This document shows, piece by piece, positions 1-10,723 of a stretch of DNA of 64,000 nt. Location of the stretch: the NCBI GenBank assembly GCA_949358305.1, contig OX442321.1, positions 9,883,605-9,947,604 of the forward strand, read 5' to 3'. Source of the stretch: Strigamia acuminata (Eukaryota > Arthropoda > Chilopoda > Geophilomorpha > Linotaeniidae). Position numbers and translations under genes: made by a program. Position 1 is the first letter of the stretch. The number at the start of each line of letters is the position of its first letter. The notes under the pieces are model-generated. The model ran no database searches. It saw nothing but the letters and a program-made list of their open reading frames with translations, and had not been told where the DNA came from.

Positions 1-1575
1 TTTTCCTACATACACCTAACGTGGCTCTTGACATTGCTTTTATTCCCCACGGTCTTGCGCAATATGGACTCCCAGGAGAGCGAAATAATAAAAAAAAACG
101 ACAAATTCTGACAAAAGTGAAGTGGATGCGACGTAGATGTAAAAATTCAAATTTTAAATTCAAATTTCTTTTTTTATCTGGTCAGATGGGGTTGTTGGGG
201 GATAAAAAAAAGGGTGTTCCAGGTATACGCGCCTAATTGGTCAATTTCCAAGTCTATATTTATCCAATCCTTTCAAGTGTACCCCTTTTTTTGTATAAAA
301 ACACAAAAAAACGGCGAGGAGGGATGAAATATTGCGGGGTGAGGATATTGGGACATAAAACGTGTGACACATTGGAAATATTGAGGGTAGGGGTTAATGC
401 CAGCAGGAGAGGGGTAAATGTTTGCTGGGGGGTTTCGAATAGAAAGAAAAGAGGGTGGGTACATAAAAAATGAGTTACCTTGTGTACACTTTGCTTTTGT
501 CATTTTTTTTGCGCCGAACCCTTTGTGACCAGATGTGTCGGGCAAGTGGAGGTGACACGAACCAGATTTGCGCGGGGGCGCGGGGGTTAAGTTGTATAAA
601 AAGATTGTTTGGGGTTAGGAGCGTCGAGTGGGAAAAAATGGAGTGTTGAAGGTGATCCATTATTCTTTTGGGTGCAATTTGCCAATGGTCAGCGAGTGGT
701 CAAGTGGAAGTGAGGTGGCGTTGGCAGTTGAGGATTGGGGGGGTGCGCATTAGATGTCAAGTGGGAGGTCATCTGTCTTGGTCAAAAGGTCCGAGTGGCG
801 CTGATGGCTAATCTACTAGGTGTCTATAGTTGGTCGGTTTGACCACTTGACCACGTGAGTTGTGGTTGGGATTGATTGGGTTTTTTGGGTTTGCATGAAT
901 GGGAAGTGGCGGGGACGTGGGTTGTGGTGGTTTCGAGAGGTTTAATTTGTGATTAGCATTCCTGTGTGGTTGTAGAAGTTATTGGGAAATGTCGATAAAT
1001 ATCGGAAGATGTGGATTTTTGAAAGCTTTGGGTTTAATTAAATATGAGTTGTGACAAGCTGCCACTAGTTTCGGGGTTGGCGAAGCGGAGATCTGATAAC
1101 ATTTATACGAGCCATTGGGTTTTCCAAGAACAATAGAATGTTTATTTGAATTTAAATAGTAAAGGAATACGGATGTATAAAATGGAAATAAATTAAATGT
1201 TTGCAGTTTTTTGTTTGGTCGTGAAACGTTTAATTATGCAAGAATCACGTGACTGGAAAGTAAAAAAATAGAAATTATTTATTGTTTGTCAATAATTTTC
1301 AAGGAAAACGGGTTTTGTTTTAATAACACCGTTGATCCAGTGTATTAAAAGTAGAGTGGGTCAATCTGTTGAAATTCGATCAAGTTCATGTGTTGTAAGA
1401 ATAAGAATGTTGGTCACGGTGAGGATTGTGTTAAAGATGAGTGTGTTTTTTTTTTTTAAATTTTATTATTGCAATAAAGATGACTGATTTATTACACGTG
1501 TAAAATACTTATCGGGAAGAACCAGTTTTATTTGAGTTTTACTCGTGATGCAATATCGTTGAGAGAAAATTCAAG
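1..1575. other. gene-free stretch, nothing recognised
   Basis: I see no ORF with protein-like composition, no convincing splice pair and no RNA gene here. The + strand is T- and G-rich, with G runs and short phrases built on 'GGTCAAGTGG' and 'GACCACTTGACCACGTG'. The last part may hold the promoter and 5' leader of the peptide gene that starts at 1576. Confidence 0.5.
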
Positions 1576-1851
1576 ATGGCGTTGAAAGGTATCGAAGCTT
1601 TGCTGGTGATTTTCGTTATTGGTTTTGTTTTTTGGGGATACGTTGCGTGCGATAAAAAAATAAGGTATAATGTGTATACATCACTCACGGTAATTATTTT
1701 AGTTTTGGTTTTCTTCAACAGTTGCATCGGAAAAGGGAACTGCAAGGAGCATTCCGACTGTTGTTCTGGCGATTGTATGCCACTTTACGATGGCATGAAA
1801 ATGGTCTGTTCGGCATCGATCAAAAACAATAAGGGGAGAGTGAAAAAATAA
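1576..1851 (+). CDS. small secreted cystine-knot-type peptide A
   Basis: Two exons, 1576-1664 and 1722-1851, separated by a 57-nt GT-AG intron in phase 2, give a 72-residue product. The first ~25 residues are a hydrophobic signal-peptide-like segment (start MALKGIEALL). The second exon encodes six cysteines spaced C-x5-C-x5-CC-x3-C-x9-C, the inhibitor cystine knot (ICK) arrangement, followed by a basic tail ending KK. ICK peptides are disulfide-stabilised secreted miniproteins. In arthropods they include defence peptides, channel ligands and venom-type peptides, and which role applies here cannot be told. An AATAAA lies at 1899-1904, about 48 nt after the stop. The intron is a multiple of three and stop-free, so an unspliced message would also be open. 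The gene is paralogous to the peptide gene at 2534-2804, with the same cysteine frame and the same intron phase and place. Confidence is good for a coding gene and low for function. Confidence 0.62.
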   Translation: MALKGIEALLVIFVIGFVFWGYVACDKKIRYNVYTSLTVIILVLVFFNSCIGKGNCKEHSDCCSGDCMPLYDGMKMVCSASIKNNKGRVKK

Positions 1852-1999
1852 AATTGTTGATACTTTTTGATTCGTAAAATGTTTGTAGATTAAGTTACAA
1901 TAAACAAATGCGTAATGTAAATCCTGTTTTTACTGAAATTCACTTTTAGATTTGGATTCAAAAGGGTTGAGTGTCTATTGCATTGCAGTGTTGACAAAT

Positions 2000-2283
2000 A
2001 TGGAGTTTGTTTTTATTTTTCTAGTCGTATCGTTTGGTTTTGGATTTGCTATCGATGTCGATGATATTGTCGGGTTGTTTTTGCGGTTGCCATTGATACG
2101 TAAACTGACTATGTCGAATATTTGGATTTTAATGTAGGAAAGAATATTTTTTCTTTATTTTTTTTGTTTGTAGGAATTGCACAGGACACTCACACATTTG
2201 GAGATTTGATGTTTAGAGCTGGAAAAAGTTCGGTTTTGTTGATTAGGAAGGATTTTGCACGGTCCAACACACCAAAACCATAG
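2000..2283 (+). CDS. short two-exon secreted peptide precursor, unrecognised
   Basis: Exons 2000-2099 and 2174-2283 join across a 74-nt GT-AG intron (donor GTAAAC, acceptor TTTGTAG, phase 1) to give an uninterrupted 69-residue product ending at TAG. Residues 1-17 form a strong signal-peptide-like core (MEFVFIFLVVSFGFGFA). The rest is cysteine-free, with an acidic start (DVDD) and several Arg/Lys residues that could be processing sites. It does not look like its cystine-knot neighbours and I do not recognise it. It lies 150 bp after gene A and 250 bp before gene B on the same strand, so the three may form a co-regulated peptide cluster. The support is frame continuity across a credible intron plus the signal peptide. 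There is no homology evidence, and a chance open frame of this length remains possible. I saw no clear AATAAA just downstream. Confidence 0.42.
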
Positions 2284-2533
2284 TTCTTTTTATTGTTTAT
2301 AGTTTTGCATGCTTGAAATGCTTAGAAGAATCGTAAATAGAAAGTTATTGCGGTTTTTGGTGTTTAACTTTGATGTAACAAGTGGTATATGGTAACAAAA
2401 CGCTCATAAAAGGAATTTTAAACTCCATTGTGTTGATGTTTAAGTGGCTTTTCATACGAATTTATTGATGCACGTTAGCTTACACTGCACTTGGGTTGTA
2501 TAAATAACCTGATTAGTTGAGAAAAGTAGGAAA

Positions 2534-2804
2534 ATGAAGTGGTTTCGAGGGTTCGGGCTTGTTTTCATTGCGTTTTTCTCCAGTTTGAGTGCGGTTGAAG
2601 GGTGAGTTGATGAAAGACTGTTTTTCTTTGATTCTTTTGAAATTACTTGTTTATTTTATTAGTGCTTGTAAAACTAGAGGACCGTGTACAGCCAATCAAG
2701 AATGTTGCTCTGGCAACTGTTATTCTTTCAACAGTGGAACGTTTTGTGTGTCTAAATCCATTCATAGAGGACAAGATTTTATGCAACTCAATAGTTTAGT
2801 ATAA
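2534..2804 (+). CDS. small secreted cystine-knot-type peptide B
   Basis: Exons 2534-2601 and 2663-2804 flank a 61-nt intron (GTGAGT...TTATTAG, phase 2) and encode 69 residues. Residues 1-~20 are a signal peptide (MKWFRGFGLVFIAFFSSLSA). The exon 2 product has six cysteines spaced C-x5-C-x5-CC-x3-C-x8-C, which is an ICK pattern. The diagnostic block CCSG[ND]C is shared with the gene at 1576-1851. The intron falls in the same phase just before the first cysteine in both genes, so they are almost certainly tandem duplicates. The C-terminal ~18 residues after the last cysteine are a divergent tail. The role (defence, signalling or venom-like) cannot be assigned from sequence. Confidence 0.7.
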
Positions 2805-2927
2805 CAATGCTTGTTTGTGTAAATATTGATGAAAATGTTGTAAATTTTGGATTAAAATGGTTAAAAATAGTTAAAATAATTTTTAAATTATTTTTTTTTG
2901 GGTTTTTCCTCTAGAAGGGAATAATAA

Positions 2928-3254
2928 ATGGTTTTGGGTCTGTTTGCCAGAATGATGAGTCGAATTTGTAACCTCATCTGTGTACTTTTTGTTTTTCTTA
3001 TGAACCGTTTTCTTGGTACGGTCCATTTGACCCAGATGCAATTCAATCCACCAATCAATCTATTGCCAAGGGAAATCACTCGTGATAGACCACTCGGTAA
3101 AAGCAAACGCATCAGCTCTGCTTGTTCAATAAGGAAAAAAAAAAGAAATCTGATTCACATGCGTTCTTGCCTCCGCATACCCTCCCTTTTATTCCTTCCC
3201 ACTCGTCCTATAAAAATTATTTATATCTTTAAATTTTATTTTCTTTTGAGATAA
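2928..3254 (+). CDS. possible secreted peptide ORF, weak
   Basis: An open frame of 108 residues. In-frame ATGs at 2928, 2952 and 2955 all precede a hydrophobic segment (ICNLICVLFVFLMNRFLG) that could be a signal peptide. It is followed by a proline- and arginine-containing stretch ending in RPLGKSKR, which resembles an amidation plus dibasic processing signal. A possible donor (CTCG|GTAAAAGC) occurs at that point, so the true product may be shorter and continue in an exon I could not find. The 3' half is basic and AT-driven and does not look like protein. It follows the ICK-type gene by 120 bp on the same strand. This may be a chance ORF. Confidence 0.25.
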   Translation: MVLGLFARMMSRICNLICVLFVFLMNRFLGTVHLTQMQFNPPINLLPREITRDRPLGKSKRISSACSIRKKKRNLIHMRSCLRIPSLLFLPTRPIKIIYIFKFYFLLR

Positions 3255-3619
3255 GTTTTGATAATGTTTTATGTTCGACCGAATGGGTTTGTGTTGTGAT
3301 ATAAAAATTGGATTAGTGCGTTGTGAAATAGCATCTGTTATCACATGGCAGTAATAGTTATTAGGCTTAAATGTGGAGATAAAATAAAATATATAAAAAA
3401 GTTTGTAGTTGTGCATTAATATTATATTTGGGAATGTATATGTCGTATTTATGTTTGTTAGAGTTGTTATTGATTTTGTGCAGCCGTTGTACATAAATAA
3501 AACATGGAGGAGAAGAAAATGTTTAATAATTTAAAGTGGCAGAGTCGATTCGAAGTAATTGATGTTGCTAGCTTTGAGTTATATGCTATTGATAATGTCT
3601 GTTTGGTGTTATTTATTAC

Positions 3620-3814
3620 ATGTTGATAGTCAAATTGTTTTTATTTATGGATCACGAGATTTTGCTTGGTGTTTTGACCTTCGGCCTTAGATGTGAACAG
3701 ACGTGGAGAGTGGAGAGGTTTGGGTATGTTGATCAAATTTGTGTGAGAGGTGAAATGGAGCCCGGGCCATCAGTCAGGAAAGCCGTAAAATGCATCAAGA
3801 ATAGATTTTTTTAG
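3620..3814 (+). CDS. possible small three-cysteine secreted ORF, weak
   Basis: A 64-residue ORF begins with a hydrophobic segment (MLIVKLFLFM...). It contains three widely spaced cysteines in a 40-residue tail that is charged at its end (KCIKNRFF). It lies 0.8 kb after the peptide cluster on the same strand. There is no intron, no polyadenylation signal and no resemblance to a family I know. It is listed only because of its position and composition. Confidence 0.15.
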   Translation: MLIVKLFLFMDHEILLGVLTFGLRCEQTWRVERFGYVDQICVRGEMEPGPSVRKAVKCIKNRFF

Positions 3815-3899
3815 CGTTTATTATTTACATTGCAAGTATTTTAAAGAGAGTTAACGTTTCGCTGATTATCTAGAGGGGAAGCCATTAAGGAAATCTCGT

Positions 3900-4290
3900 A
3901 TGGGCCAAGATTTTGGAGTTAGAAATCTAGGAAATCTCACGAAATCAGAAATTTTAGCAAAATGATGCAAAATCTTTTAAGGAATCTGTGAAATTGTTAG
4001 TAAATCTTCGAAATCTTACAAATTTTTAGTAAATCTTCGAAATCTTACAAATTTTTAGTAAATCTTCGAAATTTTTCAAATTGTTCAAATTTATGAAATC
4101 CCTGAAATTGTCGGAAATCCTCCAAAATTGTAGAAATTCTGGAAATCCTCAAAATCGCAAAAAAAAACGACAAAATCGAGCAAAATCGAGCAAAATCTTT
4201 ACAGAAATCCACCTGCTATCCTCAAAAATTCTGAGATATCCACCCGGAATCTTGAAAAATCTTTACATGTTCAAGATTTAGCAGGATTTT
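3900..4290. repeat. degenerate AAATCTT-rich tandem repeat
   Basis: The best-preserved part, about 3997-4075, repeats a 29-bp unit (AGTAAATCTTCGAAATCTTA followed by CAAATTTTT) about 2.6 times. It is flanked on both sides by looser copies of 'gaaatctt/aaatcctc'. I see no coding potential. Confidence 0.75.
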
Positions 4291-4299
4291 AAAATCTGG

Positions 4300-7200
4300 A
4301 ATACGATTTTTTTATTGTACCCCCTCGAGTTTTTTGTTTAGAACTCTAAAACCCCTAAACTTTAGCTGCTTCTGGTAAATCTTGATCTCTTCCTGGACAC
4401 ATCAGTGATCGGACAAAAGAAACGGCGCAAATAAAAACCATTGTATCAGATTGCAAAAAAAACCAAAAGAAAAACAAAGGGGAGAAGAAAAAAAACAGTA
4501 TGGAAGTTTCATCTCATCGAGTGTTTTTACTTGTATGAAAGTGCATTGCGGTTAAATTGTGGGTTCAATTTGTCAGCTGACTTGTTCCGCGATTTGACTC
4601 TATGGCCTTTTGCCCAAAATGTTTGATAGAAATATAGAGCGGCCATTTGTAGAAATCACAGTTAGGAAAGTACGGGTTGAGTCGGACCAATAGAGGGGTG
4701 TGTGGAGGGATGCATTCATGAGCATAAATCGTTTCTGGCACTGTAGTTTCCATGGCAACACACATTTCTTCTTCTTAGCTTGATGGCCAATCTTGAAAAT
4801 GGTCTTTGACGACGCTAACATTTCTTTCTTTTTCCTGCCATTAAACTTTTGTATGGATGAGAATGAAGTGCTTGGCTTTGCAGAATAAAAGAAGAATATA
4901 AAAAATACATTGTGATTTAAATGGAGGGAATGGGGCAAGGATATAAACAACAAGGAGATGAAACTTTTGTTTTCTGTTTAGGTTTGTTCGTTGAAATATA
5001 AATGGAGCTTAATTATGCAGAGTACCGAGGTGAAATATGAGTCTGGAAGGAAATTTTATAAAAGAAGAGGGTTTGAATGGAAGGGGTTGCAAAGGGGGTG
5101 TGTTAGGTCGAGTTGTATAAGCCTAATTTGATATTTCCAGGACATTTGGAAGTGAAAAAAAAATTGCATTTTTATTGGGTAGTCAATTATTTTTTGCTCT
5201 TTTTTTGATAAAAGTGACAAAGGGGATAAAAGGGGAAAGTTATTGCTAAATATATATGGATGGAAAGAGGGGGTTATAATGTATTCAGATTGAGGCTCAA
5301 AGGAGTGAGGGTAAATTTTTGTACGGACTGAATGTAGTGACACATATAATGGCACCTATTTTTGAATTTTTGAATTTTTGAATTTTGAAATTTTTTGAAA
5401 TTTGTGAATTTTGAAATTTTTTGAAATTTTTGAATTTGAAAATTTTTGAAATTTTTGAAATTTTGAAATTTTTGAATTTTTGAATTTTAAATGCAAAATG
5501 GGAGGGAAAAAATGGACTTTTTTATTTTATTTTACTGAAACAAAGGTTTTTGCATCTAAAAATTTAAAATAAAAACATGTGAATGGGAAATTTAAATCGA
5601 TAAAGTTTGTGAAATGTGGGTGGTGTGTGCGGCATTGAGTTATGTCGTTTATCACAATGGCGCAGTGCATTGTCCCACCACCCTTCCCTCCGCCTCTTTT
5701 TCCTCTCCGAAAAGATGATGTTCAATTTTCTGATAAAGATTAGTGCGCGCGCCCTCATCCGTTTCCTTTAACTTTTTTTTTATAGACGTTTTTCACTTAA
5801 GTTTATAAAGTTTGAAAACATTGCGGACAATTTTGATGATACAACAAAATAAAAATCGGTACTTAAACTTAAGTTTCTTGTCGTTTTTTTTTTCGGACGG
5901 GATATTTTTTTTGTCTTCCTTCGTGAATCGTTTATCTAGTTAGACGAGAGAGAAAAAGGAAGCAATTCTAAAGTTTTCCGCTAAAAAGATTTCTTAGAAA
6001 ATTGGAGAGAGAAGTGGAAGGAAAGTGGATCCCGGAAGAAAAAAAAGAGCATCTTACATTTGGAGGGTCATGAAGTGGAAGAAGAAGCAGAAAATGGGTA
6101 AAGGGAAGAGGGTTGTTTGAGCACGAGTAGGGGAATCAGAAGAAATAGAATCAAACAAAATTTGCTACACAATCATTTTTTTTTTTTGTAAACAATTGAT
6201 TGGAAGTTATTTTATTTTATTTTATTTTTTTGCTGATGATGGGAAAATTCTTCAGGGGTTGGACAATGTCTTTTTGATTGCGCCTTTTGGACATATTGTA
6301 AAGTGGAAAGTTGGCGAGAGGAAGTTGAAGAGCTGAGGGGTTTTTGTTGAGGTGAGCGTTGACAATAGAAATGTTTTAAATTTGAATTGCATGTCATGGA
6401 TGTGAGTTTTGTTTATCTTTCATATGTGGTGATGAATTGAAATGTAAACAAATAGGAGGCGAGTTCAGAGTTGAATGACTATCAATTAGTCATGCGAATG
6501 TATTATTTAATGCTTGTTTATTTTGCTTTGTATATTCTTTGGTGAATCAACACTTTTTTTGTTCTTAATAATTTAAATATTTAAATATTTAAATGTTTCT
6601 GCACGCAAGTGGAAATTAAACTTCAGTTTTGCTAGTTTTACGAAGCAAAATTATGATTATATTACTTAAATAAATATTGCTAACTACTTCGAAGAAAAAT
6701 AAAACAAAAGGTCACCAGCTGTCAATCATATGTCAAGGCTGCGCACAGACTGCATCTCCAGTCTAATTGTGATGTAACAATTTTGATTTTATCAAAAATT
6801 GTTTTCAATCACTGTTTAACAATAACAAGTTATAGCAATGTTTTGCAAGAACAATACACGCGAATAACCAATACCATATAGGGGAAAGCAATGTTCGACG
6901 AGAAAAAACAAGTGAATTATGGGATTTATTGACAATTTCCTATTGTTAATCCTACAGAGCACGCAAAAGCTATGTTATTGGACGCTGCTGACTAGACAAA
7001 TTGCATGGGGGGAGTTTGAAGGAACAAAAGTGTTAAACGTTTGTTTATTTAATAAACTATGCAATAATTTTCGGAAGGTGTAGTTAAATTGGAAATGCGC
7101 ATCACATGTCGTGTCTAATTACTATAAAATTGGCAAGTCAGGTGCCGTTGATGTTTGATTATCCACTGTTGACCAAGCATTTTATATTGCGCTTGATCCA

Positions 7201-8390
7201 GACGCATACGCCATAAACCCGTTAAGAGCTGTGTAATGAGACCATAGCAATGCACAGCGTTGATCCCCAACTGCGTTCTGTGTTAGTAATCAATAAATAT
7301 GTTGATTTGTTGGCTAAAGTGGCGACTGGCGATGGTGTAGGGTGCATTATCGACTTCCTCTCCTCAAGATGTTGTGATAGGAGCTTCCCCTGGTCCTCTA
7401 TTGGACCAAATGTGTTGTTGATCTGTTCCTTTAATGGACATTGATGACCTGACCAACAGCCCATAAGGCTTAATGACCCGTGGTCAATGATTTACACACT
7501 AGTCGTCCTTAAACCAATGTCAAAGATATAGATACTTGGAGTGTGCTTAATGATTGTTTTGCTTTTTTTTAAGGCGCAATTGTGACTTGGAAATTTTTAA
7601 GCGTTAATTATGTTTTTTTTGTTTGATGGATGGGACACTTAGATTTAGGTTAGGCCTGATTTATTTTATTTTACCATTTGGTCTTATTTATCTTGTGGTG
7701 GGGGCCAGTTTGAAGGTTTGAGCTTCGAATGTCTCGCTCCCTTTTGGGTTTGAAATGTAGCTAACAAATCTCTCACTTTGCTTTCTGCTTTTCTACCACC
7801 AGGTGGTGTAAAAGTAACATAAATCCTGGCTTGCAATTGTCAATTCTGTTTTTCTTTTTTTAAGATTTCTTTTTTTGATTTAGGTGGAATTTAACTCCCT
7901 CGTCCAGCTGTTGTCTCAATCACGCTGATAAGTTTTGAAAAGAAAAATAAATGGGGTTTAGGATTCTTGTAAACAGAAATAAAAAAAAATTTAAGTATTT
8001 GGGTTTGAACTAACGAATTAAGCTGCTCAAAACACCCTGGCTGAGTCAAGATCAAAGGATTTTTGGTTTTTTTTTGTTTTTTTTTTATTTCTTAGACAAT
8101 TTGAGTGCTAAGTTTTAGTTTGGCAGTGGAAATGAATGGTTTTGATGTTGTGAATTTAATAAAAGAATAATTAGGGTTGTTCAAGTGTCAAGTTTTTTGA
8201 GCTACTGAAATGTATCATTTTTTTGGGTGAGGGTGGGGGTTGGTGAGTTTTTTTTTTTTTTTTTTTTTTTTTTAATGGCACCCAAGTGACATGTTTAATA
8301 AGTGTGCCAACCCCTGTATTTTATCAGTGTAAATTAGAAAGTCTCTCACGTCAATACATACACGAGTTGACATTTCTCTGGAGCTTCATT
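4300..8390. other. gene-free stretch with low-complexity tracts
   Basis: No supported gene. A low-complexity tract of short TTTTGAA-type repeats lies at 5356-5490. A short palindromic AT block (ATTTAAATATTTAAATATTTAAAT) lies near 6570-6594. The segment 7220-7470 is less AT-rich than its surroundings and could be conserved regulatory DNA, but no motif there convinced me. A CCAGGTGG-type core occurs near 7800. Confidence 0.5.
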
Positions 8391-8395
8391 CAAGG

Positions 8396-8442
8396 ACCCC
8401 CTAGTGTTAGTGATTAGCATTTTACAAGAGCTGCCATTATGT
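8396..8442 (+). promoter_or_regulatory. non-coding element B, copy 1 (CTCF-like core)
   Basis: The segment begins ACCCCCTAGTG, whose reverse complement CACTAGGGGGT resembles the CTCF core. It continues with GATTAGCATTTTACAAG and ends CCATTATGT. A second copy with the same order of blocks is at 23829-23874. The similarity stops quickly on both sides, so this is a compact element rather than part of a long repeat. Confidence 0.5.
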
Positions 8443-10632
8443 TGTACTGTGTGAACTTTTCATCTGATTACTTTTCTCTTTTATCTATTTTTTTTTTTTT
8501 TTTTTTTTTTTTTTAGTTAACTATCTTTTCTTTATGTGGGGGAAGCAATTTAGATTTTGAGTGACTCATTGAAATTTTGTTAACATTTCAAAAAGAAATT
8601 TAGAAATATTTTAGAAATTTTTTTTTTTATTTTTTTTTTGGAAAAAAAATTTTTTTTTTGGTAAAAATTTATGGAATTGTGAAGAAGGAATTTAGTTATA
8701 ACTCAGGATCATATAATTTAGTTTGACATCAAAAAAAATTTTTTTTATGGTGTAATTTTTTTTAAGTAGTCAGGGAGTGTGAGAAAAGAGTGGGAAAATA
8801 TGTGTTAATTCAGTTCAGAGTTGACTTGATTCATGATACGGGGAAAATTGAAAAAAAATTTATAAATAAATATAAAATCTAGAAATCCAAAACATTAACA
8901 AACAAAAAAAATCCATCCACATGGAACCCAGATGCTCATTTTTCTAGATAATTTATCTCTTTGGTAACAAAACAGAAATAAAATTTATTATTGCCATTCA
9001 TTACGAGCGTCTTGATTCAAACTCCACTTTCAATTTTTACCCATAAATCCCTCTTCCTTAATTAAAGCCGCATTCCTGTCAACTATCCATGCAATGCCAA
9101 ACATTGTTCTAAGCATGAATTACACGCGTGCACGTATCTGATATGCAAATTGCTATCAATTTGCATAATGCTCCGATAACCCTAATTTGCCATTTTTCTC
9201 TCGAGCAACTCGGTCAACTATAGACCTCAAAACGGCTCGGGTCAAAGGTCCTAATTGCACGCTGCCTCTGCTACAAAAGTTGCATAAAAATGGCTGATTT
9301 GCATCTTCGAAACTTGCTTCACCTGCAGCTACGCTAATAATTATTTCGACAAACACGAGAAGAACCTTGTGGCTTTCCTTCCCTCGTGGCTTTGCCGTCT
9401 TCGCTGCAACAGGTGGATGCCGAACAAGTCGTCTTATCTAGATGAAATTGAAAAATAGAAAGGAAAATAAAGGGAAAGCGTGTTTTCCAAGCGGATGAAG
9501 TTTGTTTTCCCTGCATTTGCATCGTGTTAAGTCGGCCGTTCGATTGCTTAGCAATTGAGACCAAGTGGAGAGGTGGGTCTTTGCAGCAATTTATTGACGA
9601 TTTTCGGTTGTTGGTGCACTTTGTCTGCACGAGAATGAATGAAAATTACATGAATTGTATGGGCTTTTATGTTAAATGGAGGAGAGCGCAAGGCTAATAA
9701 TAATTCAGGGGAATTGCGATGAATTTATGATGTAAACAAGCACATGCTCTCTCCCAGAATGGTTCCAGCAAGATGGAAAAATGGCTAAAAATCTTGATTA
9801 ACATTAAATCCATGAGGTTTTCTTGACTCGGTGAATCCCTTTGCAGAGCTTAATATTGTTTTCTTCTCGCGCACCAATTTGTGGTTCTTGTCGTGACACT
9901 TTTAGTGGATTCTTTTGTGCAATAGCAGGCTTAGAAATCAATAAAACATCATCAAGGTGTTGTGGCAGTGTTTTCATTCTTCCTAAGTCGCGAATTCCAA
10001 TCGCATTCCATCCTCTGCAATATTGCACGCGCGCACGTCTACGCACCCACTTCAATTGTGCACCCACAACTGTAGGCTTGTTAATTAACCTTACCTAGAT
10101 ACCATCGCCTTTAGTATGGGTGGGTGCGGATGTGTGCGGGAAAAATGAGTCACCTGATTTGGAATCCGTCTCGTGTTTCCATCTAGACATAAAATCAATG
10201 GCCGACCGTTTGAAATAGGACACATTCCATTTGCACGCTTCATTCGTACCAACCGTTTACGCAAGCACTTTAGGTCAATTTACTTGGGAAATTTGCTCCA
10301 GCATGCAATTCTGTTGAGTTCTCTTTGTGTTTTGTGCTTTAATTAGAAGGGAAAGTTGCTAGCTTGCTACAAAACTTGGGTTTGGGAACACCGAATGAGT
10401 TTAACAGCGAATGCCAGCAAGATAATCAAAAGATAATGCAAATGGTCAAAATTAACACTGAATAACAAATGATGTTGGCCAATTATGTGGACTTGGTTCA
10501 CATTTCTATATTAAACCAAATGGGAATTGAAATCCTTATCCTGAGCTTCTAACATGCTGATCGCCTGTCAGAAAGTTTATCTATCTCTTGGGAATCTCAG
10601 TTGTTTCTCATCCTTGTCTGATTTAAGGTACG

Positions 10633-10723
10633 GTCGTGGACGAAAAAACTTCCCTTCAGTTTAGCTGTTTTAAGTTTATCTATCATTATTCGCTCGGTCT
10701 ATCTTTTAATACTGTTGTTAGGG
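10633..10723 (+). repeat. dispersed repeat D, copy 1
   Basis: About 90 bp starting GTCGTGGAC and ending CTGTTGTTAGGG is closely similar to 31489-31580 in the same orientation. The shared blocks are GCTGTTTTAAGTTT and CGGTCTATCTTTTAATACTG. Both copies end abruptly at the same place (GTTAGGG), which suggests a mobile or dispersed repeat fragment. I could not assign a family. Confidence 0.65.

Noticed and set aside
9804-10098. Overlapping ORFs on both strands near 10 kb
   Set aside because: Both strands are open over the same bases, there is no splice support, and the amino-acid patterns are not family-like. Probably chance in a GC-richer patch.
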